A DNA stretch of 64,000 bases from Blastococcus sp. CT_GayMR16 (GCF_004570875.1 NZ_SPQK01000004.1:124001-188000), one strand, 5' to 3'; numbered from the stretch's first letter, positions 24,346 to 36,797 are shown. The notes: a model not told the origin generated them from the letters alone. Numbers and translations: made by a program.

Positions 24346-25011
24346 TCAGCCGAGAAGGCTGTCGCTCCACCCGATCGCAACGGCGGCGCCGATCAGCATG
24401 GCGGGCCCGAACGGCAGTTCACCGCGCAGTCCGATCCGCCGGGTGGCGAGCAGGACCAATGCCAGCACGGCCTGGACGACGAAGCCCGCGGCGGCGCCGA
24501 GCAGCAGCACGTCCCAGCCGAGCCAGCCCAGGTACAGGCCCAGCAGCGCGGCAAGTTTCGCGTCGCCCATGCCGATGCTGCGCGGCGAGATCAGCACGAG
24601 GACGACGAACACGACGTACAGAACCAGCGCGCCCAGCAGAGCCCGGACCAGCGGCGCGCCGTCGCCCGTGGCGACCGCCACCGCGGCGAGCAGTGCCGCG
24701 CCGATCCCGATCGAGGGCAGCGTGATGCGGTCGGGCAGCAGCTTGTGCTGGAGGTCGATGACGGCGAGCAGCACCGCGGCCCCCGCGAACCAGAGATACG
24801 CCGGGAGCTCCCAGGCGGCGCCGAACCTCAGTGCGACGAGGACGAACAGTGCCGCCGTCCAGGCCTCGATCCACGGCGGCCGCACGGAGCGCCCACGCTC
24901 CCGGTCTGGGAACCGCGCGACCAGGCGGCTCAGCAGCACGCCCACGAGCATCCCCAGTCCCCCGGCGCCGACGGCAACGAGCGCGGTCAGGGCGGCGGGC
25001 ACGGCGGCCAC
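24346..25011 (-). CDS. A24 prepilin peptidase TadV/CpaA-like
   Basis: 222 residues from GTG 25011; a start at 25107 would add a basic, non-membrane leader and is less likely. Seven or so membrane helices. The two catalytic aspartates of type IV prepilin peptidases are seen in VIDLQHKLLPDRI and in ISPRSIGMGDAKLAAL (GxGD motif). The N-terminal cytoplasmic loop (SRLVARFPDRERGRSV) lacks the CxxC zinc pairs of PilD, so methylation may be absent, as usual for TadV-like enzymes. It processes Flp, TadE and probably TadG in the membrane. Its stop is 186 bases upstream of flp; that gap contains the likely flp promoter but no clear motif I can name. Confidence 0.9.
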   Translation of the reverse strand: MAAVPAALTALVAVGAGGLGMLVGVLLSRLVARFPDRERGRSVRPPWIEAWTAALFVLVALRFGAAWELPAYLWFAGAAVLLAVIDLQHKLLPDRITLPSIGIGAALLAAVAVATGDGAPLVRALLGALVLYVVFVVLVLISPRSIGMGDAKLAALLGLYLGWLGWDVLLLGAAAGFVVQAVLALVLLATRRIGLRGELPFGPAMLIGAAVAIGWSDSLLG

Positions 25012-25115
25012 CCTGACACAGCACCGGGCCGCAGCCCGGGAACCGGGGGCCTCCAGCGGGCAGTGCGTCCTCGGCTCGGTTCGTAGGCGCTTCGAACGCC
25101 GCCGCACATGCAGCG

Positions 25116-25147
25116 GGGCCGGTCGGCATCTCTGCCGACCGGCCCCG
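25116..25147. terminator. Perfect 14-bp hairpin terminator
   Basis: GGGGCCGGTCGGCA (25116-25129), a 4-base loop, and the exact complement (25134-25147). It lies 16 bases past the stop of the minus-strand lipoprotein gene and before the prepilin peptidase gene. No U run is present, which is common for actinobacterial terminators. It should isolate the lipoprotein transcript from the Tad operon. Confidence 0.8.
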
Positions 25148-25163
25148 AACGCGTGCGGATGTA

Positions 25164-25862
25164 TCAGCTGGTCGGAACCGTGATGGTGGCGATGCCGATC
25201 ACCAGGCCGCCGGCCAGGGCGTCCGTGCCGAAGGTCGTGTTGAGCAGCTCGGCCGCCTCGGGGCTGAGCTCGACCGTGGTGCCCTGCAGGATGGCGTTGC
25301 CCGAGGAGTCGACGGTGATCGGCTCCAGCGTGGACCCGTTCAGGTCGAACAGCGGTGCGCTGGGCACGGCCAGCTCGCCGTTGACGGAGACGTCACCGAA
25401 GAGCCGCGCGGGCGTGCCCGGGTCGACGGTGAAGTTGGTCAGCTCGACCGTGGTGCCGGCGGCGGTCAGGCTCAGGCCGCTGCCCTCGTGGAGCAGGGTG
25501 CCCTGCACGTAGGGCTTGTATCCGGAAGCCTTGTCGAACACGGTCACGGTGCCGCCGGTGATCGGGAAGCTGATCGAACCGTCGGCCAGGGTGGCGCCAC
25601 CGACCGTGGCCGGGGTGAGGCCCAGGGTGCCCAGGGCGGCGACGAAGTCGGCGTCGAGGGCGACGGCGGTGGTGCCGCCGGCGGGGATGGCCGGCAGGGA
25701 CGCGATGGGCTCGGGACGGGCGATCTGCGTGCTCGAGCTCGAGGACGACGAGTCGCTCGCGGTCGAGGAGTCGTCGCTGCTGCAGGCGCCGAGACCGAGA
25801 GCCGCGCTCAGGGCGACGCCGGCAACGAGCAGCTTCTTGGCGGAGAGCTTGGTGCTGGTCAT
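25164..25862 (-). CDS. Secreted lipoprotein, beta-rich, unknown function
   Basis: 232 residues from ATG 25862 with AGGAGCACC directly upstream. N-terminal signal KKLLVAGVALSAALGLGAC gives a lipobox LGAC with lipidation at Cys27. A Ser/Asp-rich linker (SSDDSSTASDSSSSSSS) follows. The mature domain is Gly, Thr and Val rich and alternates polar and hydrophobic residues (GSISFPITGGTVTVFD, TTVELTNFTVDPGTPARLFG), predicting a beta-sandwich. There is a resemblance in pattern to HtaA-like or adhesive surface domains, too weak to name. It ends in a perfect terminator. Low-GC promoter sequence lies between it and the divergent methyltransferase gene (25863-26057). Confidence 0.75.
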   Translation of the reverse strand: MTSTKLSAKKLLVAGVALSAALGLGACSSDDSSTASDSSSSSSSTQIARPEPIASLPAIPAGGTTAVALDADFVAALGTLGLTPATVGGATLADGSISFPITGGTVTVFDKASGYKPYVQGTLLHEGSGLSLTAAGTTVELTNFTVDPGTPARLFGDVSVNGELAVPSAPLFDLNGSTLEPITVDSSGNAILQGTTVELSPEAAELLNTTFGTDALAGGLVIGIATITVPTS

Positions 25863-26057
25863 GGTGCTCCTAGTAGTCGATCGGTCGATGCAGGGGGCAT
25901 TCGGGCCGAGACGCCGAGACGGATTGCACGCAACCAAACTTTTTGGAGCCGCTCTTTTCCCGAACCGATCCGACCGCCTGCTCCGAACGTCTGAGGTGAC
26001 CCGCCACCGAAGCCCTGACGCCCACCCCCCGCTGCACGCGAGCGGGCGGCTCCCCCG

Positions 26058-26756
26058 ATGAGCCTCGCGATCACGGGTGTCACGACGACGGACCTCTACG
26101 GCACCGCCCTGCGCTCGATGAACGAACCGGGCGGTCAGCGGCACTGGTACGCCCGCTACGAGGGCGGTCCCCGCCGCTCTCTGGGCGAGGCGCTGCGCCG
26201 GTGGTGCGGCACGGCCGACTCCACGGATGCCGACCTGCTCGCCCGCGCACCCGGCACCGTGCTCGACCTGGGCTGCGGGCCGGGAAGGCTCGTCATCGAA
26301 CTGGCCCGCCAGGGACGCGAGTCCGCCGGGGTGGACACCTCGCGCGTCGCGGTACGGCTCGCCCGGAGTGCCGGAGCCACCGCGATCTGCCGGTCGATCT
26401 TCGATCCCGTGCCCGGCGAGGGCCGGTGGGACTCGGTGCTGCTGGCCGACGGCAATGTCGGCATCGGTGGCGACCCGGCCGCGCTGCTGTCCCGCTGCCG
26501 CGAGCTGATCGGCCCCGCCGGCCGGGTCCTCGTCGAGCTGGATCCCCCGGGGACGGGGCTGCGCGCCGACCGTGTGCGCCTCGAGCACGGCAGCCAGCGG
26601 GGCAGCTGGTTCGACTGGGCGCACGTGGGGGCCGACGCGGTCGACGAGCCCGCCGCGCAGGCGGGGCTGCGCGTCGACGAGACCTGGGAGCGGGCCGGCC
26701 GTTCGTTCGCCGCACTCGTGCCGATGCCGGTGCGACACCTCGGGCTGGTGTCCTGA
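26058..26756 (+). CDS. Class I SAM-dependent methyltransferase
   Basis: 232 residues. Motif I VLDLGCGPGRLVIELARQG (about 68-86) and the acidic end of strand 2, SAGVDTSRVAVRLAR, bind S-adenosylmethionine. WDSVLLADGNVGIGGDP (motif II/IV) and LVELDPPGTGLR follow. Substrate is unknown. The segment GQRHWYARYEGGPRRSLGEALRRW before motif I resembles small-molecule methyltransferases rather than RNA enzymes. Its TGA overlaps the ATG of the epimerase gene by one base, so the two are translationally coupled. They begin the uncharacterised sugar/molybdoenzyme region. Confidence 0.85.
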   Translation: MSLAITGVTTTDLYGTALRSMNEPGGQRHWYARYEGGPRRSLGEALRRWCGTADSTDADLLARAPGTVLDLGCGPGRLVIELARQGRESAGVDTSRVAVRLARSAGATAICRSIFDPVPGEGRWDSVLLADGNVGIGGDPAALLSRCRELIGPAGRVLVELDPPGTGLRADRVRLEHGSQRGSWFDWAHVGADAVDEPAAQAGLRVDETWERAGRSFAALVPMPVRHLGLVS

Positions 26757-27811
26757 TGCGCGTCCTGGTCACCGGTGGTGCCGGTTTCATCGGCTCGCAC
26801 GTCGTCAGCGCCTGCCGCGACGCCGGCCACGAGGTGCGCGTGCTCGATGCGCTGCTGCCCACCGTCCACCGGGCCGGCGTCGTGCCGACCCTCCCGGACG
26901 GCGTCGACCTGCTGGTCGGTGACGTCCGCGAGGCAGGCGTCGTCGACCGGGCTCTCGACGGGGTCGACGCGGTGTGCCACCAGGCCGCGAAGGTCGGACT
27001 GGGCGTCGACGTCCAGGACATGCCCGAGTACGCCTCGATCAACGAGTTCGGCACCGCCGTGCTGCTCGCCGGCATGGCCCGCGCCGAGGTCGGCCGGCTG
27101 GTCCTGGCCAGCTCGATGGTCGTCTACGGCGAGGGCCGCTACGAATGTCCGGTCGACGGCGTCGTCCCGGCTGCTCCGCGGCGGCGCGCGGACCTGGACG
27201 AGGGCCGCTTCGAGCCGCCCTGTCCGCTGTGCGGCCGCCAGCTGGCCTGGGGGACGGTGACGGAGGAGACCGGACTCGATCCGCGCAACACGTACGCGGC
27301 CACCAAGCTCGGTCAGGAGCACCTCGCGTCGGCCTGGGCGTCCTCGACGGGCGGCGGCGCGATCGCGCTGCGCTACCACAACGTCTACGGCCCCTCCATG
27401 CCGCGCGACACCCCGTACGCCGGGGTCGCGGCGATCTTCCGCAGCGCCCTGGAGGCCGGCCGCGCGCCGCGCGTCTTCGAGGACGGCGGCCAGCAGCGCG
27501 ACTTCGTGCATGTCACCGACGTGGCCGACGCGAACCTCCGCTCGCTCCTGGCCGATCCCCCGGACTCGGCGCTGCGCGCCTACAACGTCGCCTCCGGGCA
27601 GCCGCACACCGTCGGCGACATGGCGCGGGCGCTGGCCGACGCATTCGGCGGGCCGGACCCGCAGGTCACCGGCGAGTACCGGATCGGCGACGTGCGGCAC
27701 GTCGTCGCCAGCCCCCTGCTGGCCGAGAAGGAACTCGGGTTCAGGGCACGCGTGGAGTTCGAGGACGGGATGCGCGCCTTCGCCACCGATCCCCTCCGCG
27801 CTGCTCCCTGA
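26756..27811 (+). CDS. NAD-dependent sugar epimerase/dehydratase (dTDP-L-rhamnose 4-epimerase-like)
   Basis: 351 residues. Extended SDR with NAD motif VTGGAGFIGSHV near residue 5, LASSMVVYG with the catalytic Ser, and YAATK (Tyr180, Lys184). C-terminal FVHVTDVADANL and YNVASGQPHTVG bind the nucleotide-sugar. An insertion after the Ser loop carries ECPVDG (C131) and PPCPLCGRQ (C156, C159). In relatives such as the rhamnose 4-epimerase group this insertion looks like a zinc knuckle; here only three Cys remain. The ATG at 26756 overlaps the methyltransferase stop. It probably supplies a sugar nucleotide for the glycosyltransferases nearby. Confidence 0.87.
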   Translation: MRVLVTGGAGFIGSHVVSACRDAGHEVRVLDALLPTVHRAGVVPTLPDGVDLLVGDVREAGVVDRALDGVDAVCHQAAKVGLGVDVQDMPEYASINEFGTAVLLAGMARAEVGRLVLASSMVVYGEGRYECPVDGVVPAAPRRRADLDEGRFEPPCPLCGRQLAWGTVTEETGLDPRNTYAATKLGQEHLASAWASSTGGGAIALRYHNVYGPSMPRDTPYAGVAAIFRSALEAGRAPRVFEDGGQQRDFVHVTDVADANLRSLLADPPDSALRAYNVASGQPHTVGDMARALADAFGGPDPQVTGEYRIGDVRHVVASPLLAEKELGFRARVEFEDGMRAFATDPLRAAP

Positions 27812-29167
27812 TCACCACGGGCTGCGGACGACGACCTCGACGGTGATCGCCACGAGCGCGGAGAGGCCGAGCCAGAAGCGCTGCGACCGGGGCGGCAGGG
27901 ACGCCGTCGCCGGGAGCAACCAGACGAGGAACGGTAGCCAGATCCGTTCGGTCTCCCCGAGAACCAGCCCCGACAGGTCACTGACCGCCATGCCGCCGAG
28001 CGCGGCCAGGGGCAGCCAGAGCAGCCGGCCGCGCAGCCCGGCCAGTCCGGCGACGACCGCCGGGCCGGCGGCGATGGCCCCGGCGGCCACGTTCGATGCG
28101 TAGAAGTAGTGGACGTGGGCGAACCGGTCCTCGAACGCCGCGCCCTCGCGCACCCGCTCGGCGTCCACGGTGATCCCCTCGAACCACCAGTAGCCGCCGA
28201 GGGTGAACGCGGCGAAGACCAGCAGGACCCCGACGGCGGCGACCGCCAGGACCCGGACGACGCCGGTCCAGCCCAGCCGCCTCCCCTGCACGAGGACGAC
28301 GGCGAGCGCGAGTAGCCCGGCCGACGCGAGGCCGAAGGACAGGAAGAGGCTGAAGCCGAGCAGCAGGCCGCCCGCGAGGGCCTGCAGGTGACCCCGCCGC
28401 TTCGATGCGGCGAGGACCAGCAGCGCGATCCCCCACGCGCAGACCCCGGCGAAGAACGCGTCCGCGCTCGTCGCGATCCACACCGCCCCCGGGAACAGGA
28501 CGGCGAACGGCGCCACCGCCCGCGCCGCGGTCTCGTCGGCGACCGCGCGCACGGTGACGAGCACCGCAGGCACGGCGAGCGCTCCCCCGACGATGCACAG
28601 GACGGCGGCCCATTCCGGTCCGCCGAGCCCGACGCGGTCGAGCAGCGCGAAGGAGAGCAGTGCGCCCGGCGGATGGCCGGAGACGTGCGTGACCCAGGGG
28701 TCGGCGGAGTCGACCGGGACCGAGTCGACGAACGTGGACAGGAACGTCCCGATGCCCCGCACGCGATCCACGTCGGCGACGTACTCGTGCTTGCTGGCCA
28801 TCGGTTCGGCCAGCCGCTCCCAGCCGCTGGTGACCGCGAGCGCCACCGCCCATGCGGCCGCACCGGCCGCACCGCCGGCGAGCAGGTGCGGCCAGCGGAG
28901 CCGGCGGGCGAGCGACGGTCCCCACAGCACGCCGGCGGCCGCGACCGCGAGCGGCAGGAGAACCCGGGCGCTCAGGACGGGATCGAAGCCGCCGACCAGG
29001 ATGTAGCCGTCGCGCAGGTGCAGGTCGGCGCCGTCCCGGGTGAGCGCGCGGCCGACCAGCCAGACGACCAGGACACCCGCGGCGACAAGGACGACGAGCG
29101 CTGCCCGCGCGATGCCGCCCGATCTCGGGACCCGCTCCTGCTCGACGTCGTCAACGGCGGCGGTCAT
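27812..29167 (-). CDS. Polytopic membrane protein, putative GT-C glycosyltransferase
   Basis: 451 residues from ATG 29167. About eleven hydrophobic helices, beginning with ALVVLVAAGVLVVWLVG. A long first extracytoplasmic loop holds RDGADLHLRDGY and, later, DPWVTHVSGHPPGALL with Asp, His and Pro residues placed as in GT-C polyprenyl-sugar-dependent mannosyltransferases. FAVLFPGAVWIATSADAFFAG is a conserved-looking helix. Family assignment (GT87/PIG-like) is by topology and loop pattern only. It is convergent with the epimerase (adjacent stops) and divergent from the GT2 gene at 29253, suggesting a shared surface-glycan role. Confidence 0.7.
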   Translation of the reverse strand: MTAAVDDVEQERVPRSGGIARAALVVLVAAGVLVVWLVGRALTRDGADLHLRDGYILVGGFDPVLSARVLLPLAVAAAGVLWGPSLARRLRWPHLLAGGAAGAAAWAVALAVTSGWERLAEPMASKHEYVADVDRVRGIGTFLSTFVDSVPVDSADPWVTHVSGHPPGALLSFALLDRVGLGGPEWAAVLCIVGGALAVPAVLVTVRAVADETAARAVAPFAVLFPGAVWIATSADAFFAGVCAWGIALLVLAASKRRGHLQALAGGLLLGFSLFLSFGLASAGLLALAVVLVQGRRLGWTGVVRVLAVAAVGVLLVFAAFTLGGYWWFEGITVDAERVREGAAFEDRFAHVHYFYASNVAAGAIAAGPAVVAGLAGLRGRLLWLPLAALGGMAVSDLSGLVLGETERIWLPFLVWLLPATASLPPRSQRFWLGLSALVAITVEVVVRSPW

Positions 29168-29252
29168 CAGCCGCAGAGTATGTGGCCCGACGGGCGCGCG
29201 CCCGTCTGCTCCGGCGGGCGAACCGATCCGGGCTCGCGTGCGAATACCCGTC

Positions 29253-29927
29253 ATGGCGACATCTCCCGACTCCGCGCTCGCCGACGTCGTCCTCCCCTGC
29301 CTCGACGAGGCCACCTCCCTTCCGTGGGTGCTGTCGCGGCTGCCGGCGGGCTACCGGGCGATCGTGGCGGACAACGGGTCGACCGACGACTCCGCCCGGA
29401 TCGCCGCCGAGCACGGCGCCACCGTCGTCTCCGTGCCCCAGCGCGGCTTCGGGGCCGCCGCCCACGCAGGGCTCGAGGCGGCGACGGCTGACTTCGTCTG
29501 CTTCTGCGACGCGGATGGCTCGATGGACCCCGCCCAGCTGCCCCGTGTGCTCGACCCGGTCCGCGACGGGACGTACGACCTCGTCCTCGGCCGGCGCCGC
29601 CCTACCCGCGGCGCGTGGCCTCCGCACGCCCGCGTCGCCAACATCGCGCTCGCCCGCATGATGCGCGCCCGCACCGGGCTCCGGCTGCACGACCTCGGCC
29701 CCATGCGGGCCGCCCGGCGGCAGGCGCTGCTGGGGCTGGGGCTCACCGACCGGCGCTTCGGCTACCCGCTGGAGATGGTGACCCGCGCCTCGGACGAGGG
29801 CTGGCGGGTGCACGAGGTCGACGTCGACTACGGCCTCCGGACCGAGGGCAGCAAGTCCAAGGTGACGGGCACGGTGCGCGGCACGGTGCGCACCATCCGC
29901 GACATGCGCGGGGTGCTGGCCCGATGA
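29253..29927 (+). CDS. Family 2 glycosyltransferase (dolichol-phosphate-sugar synthase-like)
   Basis: 224 residues from ATG 29253. GT-A fold: DVVLPCLDEATSLPWVL near residue 11, IVADNGSTDDSARIA, and the metal-binding DxD region FCDADGSMDPAQL (about 83-95). RRPTRGAWPPHARVANIAL and DLGPMRAARR follow, as in GT2 enzymes that act on polyprenyl phosphates. No membrane helix is present. It is the first gene of a four-gene overlapping operon (GT2, DUF2064, molybdoenzyme, membrane protein). The stop overlaps the next start by ATGA. The frame extends back to 29040, but the GT-C-like gene begins there on the other strand. Confidence 0.86.
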   Translation: MATSPDSALADVVLPCLDEATSLPWVLSRLPAGYRAIVADNGSTDDSARIAAEHGATVVSVPQRGFGAAAHAGLEAATADFVCFCDADGSMDPAQLPRVLDPVRDGTYDLVLGRRRPTRGAWPPHARVANIALARMMRARTGLRLHDLGPMRAARRQALLGLGLTDRRFGYPLEMVTRASDEGWRVHEVDVDYGLRTEGSKSKVTGTVRGTVRTIRDMRGVLAR

Positions 29928-30586
29928 GCGCCACCCAGGTGCTGGTGATCACGAAGGCGCCGGTGCCCGGCCGCAGCAAGACCCGGCTGACCCCCCCGTG
30001 CACGCCCGAGCAGGCCGCCGGGATCGCCGCGGCCGCGGTGGGCGACACCCTCGACGCGGTGCGTGCCGCGCCCGTGGCCAACCGGGTCGTCGCCCTGGAC
30101 GGCCCCCCGGGCGATCTCGAGCTCGACGGCTTCACCGTCGTCCCGCAGGTGGAGGGCGATCTCGGGACCCGGCTGGCGGCGGCCTTCGCCGACGCCATGC
30201 CCGACGGCTCCGTGCCGACCCTGCTCATCGGCATGGACACCCCGCAGGTGACGGCCGAGCTGCTGACCCGTTGCGCATCGCTGCTGGAGTCGGCCGGTCC
30301 CGGGACGGCGGTCCTCGGGACGGCGCCGGACGGCGGCTGGTGGGCCCTCGGGCTGCACAGCGCCGCCCCCGCGGCGGTGCTGGCGACCGTTCCCATGTCA
30401 CGAGAGGACACCGCCGTGCTCACCCGCGCCGCACTGCAGGCATCCGGACTGAGGGTGGTGGACCTTCCCCAGCTCACCGACATCGACCACTTCCCCGACG
30501 CGATGTCGGTGGCGGCCGAGTGCCCGCCGTCCAGCCGCACCTCGCGGGTCGTGGCCTCCGTGGCGACCGCACTGGGCCTGGCATGA
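29924..30586 (+). CDS. DUF2064 (TIGR04282-like) nucleotidyl/glycosyl-transferase-fold protein
   Basis: 220 residues. GT-A-like fold related to CofC/MobA nucleotidyltransferases: VLVITKAPVPGRSKTRLTPP at the N-terminus (the K-x-P-x-x-G-x-x-K-T-R-L loop), QVEGDLGTRLAAAFADA, and LLIGMDTPQVTAELL with the metal-binding Asp. PDGGWWALGL is a further family signature. Members are typically paired with a GT2 enzyme, as here, and their reaction is unproven. Coupled by ATGA overlaps to both neighbours. Confidence 0.85.
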   Translation: MSATQVLVITKAPVPGRSKTRLTPPCTPEQAAGIAAAAVGDTLDAVRAAPVANRVVALDGPPGDLELDGFTVVPQVEGDLGTRLAAAFADAMPDGSVPTLLIGMDTPQVTAELLTRCASLLESAGPGTAVLGTAPDGGWWALGLHSAAPAAVLATVPMSREDTAVLTRAALQASGLRVVDLPQLTDIDHFPDAMSVAAECPPSSRTSRVVASVATALGLA

Positions 30587-31811
30587 CCAGCGGCCTGGAC
30601 CGGCTGCTGGGCGCGCGGCTGCCCGGCCCGCCCGACGCGTTGCGGCAGGGCCCACTGCGCGAGGGGAGCTTTACCAGCCCCCTGCACTCCGAACGGCGCG
30701 CTGCCCGCACGGGCCTGTGGCTGGGGCTCGCGTTCCTGGTCTGCTTCGTCACCGGGCTGATCAGCCACCTGATCCAGAACCCGCCCGGCTGGTTCTCGTG
30801 GCCGGCGTCGCCGACCTGGCTCTACCGGTTCACCCAGGGTCTGCACGTGGCCACCGGCCTGGCGGCGATCCCGCTGTTCCTCATCAAGCTGTGGACCGTC
30901 TACCCGAAGCTCTTCGAGTGGCCTCCGGCCGGTTCGGTGTCGCGCGTGGTCAGCCGGCTGTCGATCCTGGTGCTGGTCGGCGCCGGTGCGATGCAGCTGC
31001 TCACCGGCCTGATGAACATCGCCTCCTGGTACCCGTGGGGCTTCTTCTTCACGACGACGCACTACTGGACCGGCTGGCTCGCGATCGGCGCCGTCGCCGT
31101 GCACGTCGGGGCCAAGGCGCCGGAGATCCGGCGCGGCCTCGCTCGTCGGGGAACGGCAGGAGCGGCGGCCGGGCTGACCGGGGAGCAGGCGGCCGAGCGC
31201 GCGGCGGTCGACACCGAGGCCGAGACCCAGAGCGTGTCCCGGCGGGCCTTCGTCGTCGCCGCGGGACTGGGCGTCGGGGCGGTCACCCTGACCACCGTCG
31301 GCCAGAGCGTGTCCCCGCTGGGAGCGGTCTCGGTGCTCTCGCCCCGCATCCCCGGCGTCGGCCCGCAGGGTCTGCCGGTACGCCAGACCGCCGAACGCGC
31401 GAAGGTCACCGACGTCGGCCCGGACTACCGCCTGGTCATCGAGGGACCCAACCGCCTCGAGCTCTCCCTCGACGACCTGGCCGCGTTCCCGCAGCGCACC
31501 GAACGCCTCCCCATCACGTGCGTCGAGGGCTGGAGCGCCAACGCCACCTGGACCGGCGTCCGGCTCAGTGACCTGCTGGCGGAGGCGGGCCTCCCCCGCG
31601 ACACCGAGGTCGTCGTCGAGTCGCTGCAGGAGAAGGGTCTGTACCGGCAGTCGACCGTCGCGCCGCCGCATGCGTCGAGCCCGCGGACGCTGCTCGCGAC
31701 CGGCCTGAACGGTTCCCCCCTGGAGCCCGACCACGGCTACCCGGTCCGGCTGATCGCGCCCAACCGGCCAGGGGTCATGCAGACGAAATGGGTGACGAAG
31801 GTGACGCCGGT

Positions 31812-31815
<4 letters not shown>
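30583..31815 (+). CDS. Membrane molybdopterin oxidoreductase with b-type haem-like helices and internal Tat motif
   Basis: 410 residues. Four helices (about 44-62, 85-105, 125-143, 158-178) carry four His residues (H62, H88, H160, H174) suited to two b-type haems. A linker leads to SVSRRAFVVAAGLGVGAVTL (218-237), a twin-arginine motif followed by a fifth hydrophobic helix. The extracytoplasmic domain belongs to the sulphite oxidase molybdopterin family, with the probable Mo-ligand Cys313 in PITCVEGWS and later RLIAPNRPG. Such five-helix actinobacterial proteins are known dual Sec/Tat substrates. The electron acceptor/donor pair and substrate are unknown. Start overlaps DUF2064, stop overlaps the next gene, both by ATGA. 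Confidence 0.85.
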
Positions 31816-35866
<4,051 letters not shown>

Positions 35867-35870
35867 ACCG

Positions 35871-35911
35871 GCTGTCGGGGCCGGCCGCCCGCGGTGGCCG
35901 GCCTCGACAGC
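35871..35911 (+). terminator. Strong terminator after katG
   Basis: A 16-bp stem: GCTGTCGGGGCCGGCC (35871-35886) pairs with GGCCGGCCTCGACAGC (35896-35911), with one G-U pair and a 9-base loop. It starts five bases after the katG stop. No U tract. Confidence 0.8.
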
Positions 35912-35958
35912 GGGTCGCACTGCCGAGAGCGTCGGTCGCCCCCGAAACCGTCGGCGGC

Positions 35959-36555
35959 ATGAGCACGCCCGACACGCTGCCCGGCTACCGCTCCCCGTCG
36001 CAGTTGGTCCGCGACAAGGAGATCGACCGGATCGACCGGCACTGCCGCGCGTTCATCCGGCTCTCCCCCTGGGCCACGCTCGCCACCGCCGATGCCGACG
36101 GCTTCCCCGACGTCTCCCCCCGCGGCGGCGAGACCGGATTCGTGACGGTCCTCGACGACCACCGGCTCGCCCTGCCCGACCGTCCGGGCAACAACCGCAT
36201 CGACAGCCTGCGCAACGTGGCGGTCAACCCCCGCGTCGCGCTGATGTTCCTGGTACCGGGCATCGAGGAGACGCTGCGGGTCTTCGGGACGGCGTCCATC
36301 GTCGATCCTGCCGACCTCGAGGTGGACCTGACCGAGTTCGGGAGGCCGCCGCGATCGGTGCTCGTCCTCCAGGTGCAGCGCGCGTACTTCCAGGGCGCCA
36401 AGTCGCTCATGCGGTCGGGCCTGTGGCAGCCGGAGCAGTGGCCCGAGCGGGGCGACTTCGCGCCGATCGGCCAGGTCTTCCGCGACCACTGTCAGCTGCC
36501 GGCGCCGCTCCCGCCCGACGACGTCATGCGAGCCGACCTGGCCCTCGACCTCTGA
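35959..36555 (+). CDS. FMN-binding PPOX-fold flavoprotein (MSMEG_1061 type)
   Basis: 198 residues from ATG 35959. Split-barrel flavin-binding fold: AFIRLSPWATLATADADGFP, DVSPRGGETGFVTVLDD and LPDRPGNNRIDSLRNVAVNPR, where the PRGG and RPGNNR motifs are characteristic of this subfamily of pyridoxamine-phosphate-oxidase-like proteins. VLVLQVQRAYFQGAKSLMRS forms the C-terminal part. They bind FMN and probably reduce small molecules or protect against oxidants; the substrate is unknown. Its position after furA-katG would fit an oxidative-stress role, but the terminator separates their transcripts. Confidence 0.87.
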   Translation: MSTPDTLPGYRSPSQLVRDKEIDRIDRHCRAFIRLSPWATLATADADGFPDVSPRGGETGFVTVLDDHRLALPDRPGNNRIDSLRNVAVNPRVALMFLVPGIEETLRVFGTASIVDPADLEVDLTEFGRPPRSVLVLQVQRAYFQGAKSLMRSGLWQPEQWPERGDFAPIGQVFRDHCQLPAPLPPDDVMRADLALDL

Positions 36556-36598
36556 CCGGGTGTGTCGATCAGCTGGATGTTGTCGTTCGCATCGTCGT

Positions 36599-36617
36599 GC
36601 TGCGCTGTCGGCGCAGC
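36599..36617. terminator. Short hairpin after the flavoprotein gene
   Basis: Perfect 7-bp stem GCTGCGC/GCGCAGC with a 5-base loop, 43 bases past the stop. No U tract; a modest candidate terminator. Confidence 0.4.
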
Positions 36618-36648
36618 CGGGGGCCAACGGCCGCATGACGCGAAACCG

Positions 36649-36684
36649 GTTAAGTGAGCTCGCCTAACTTAGGCTGCCCTATGC
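36649..36684. promoter_or_regulatory. Possible DtxR/IdeR-type iron box
   Basis: AT-rich and palindromic in an otherwise GC-rich gap. A perfect 6-1-6 palindrome GCCTAA-c-TTAGGC (36662-36674) lies inside two overlapping pseudo-palindromes: GTTAAGTGAGCTCGCCTAAC (36649-36668) and TTAGGctgcCCTAT. Half-sites TTAGG/CCTAA are those of DtxR/IdeR operators, although spacing is one base off the 19-bp consensus. It lies about 115-150 bases before the alkylation-repair gene at 36798. Confidence 0.45.
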
Positions 36685-36797
36685 CCGCTGGACAATCACT
36701 AAGAGGTAACAGTGCGAGGAAGCACGGCGGTGCAGGATCACCTCGTTGACCGCAGCTGCCTGCAGGCTGGCTGACACGAGATGGACGGGAGGCCGAG

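Noticed and set aside
25863-26057. Riboswitch in the AT-rich divergent gap
   Set aside because: No conserved aptamer core or long stem is visible; the base composition is adequately explained by promoters.
29253-30586. Arsenosugar biosynthesis pair (GT2 with DUF2064)
   Set aside because: The pairing is reminiscent, but the radical SAM arsenosugar enzyme is absent and the linked genes are a molybdoenzyme and membrane protein.
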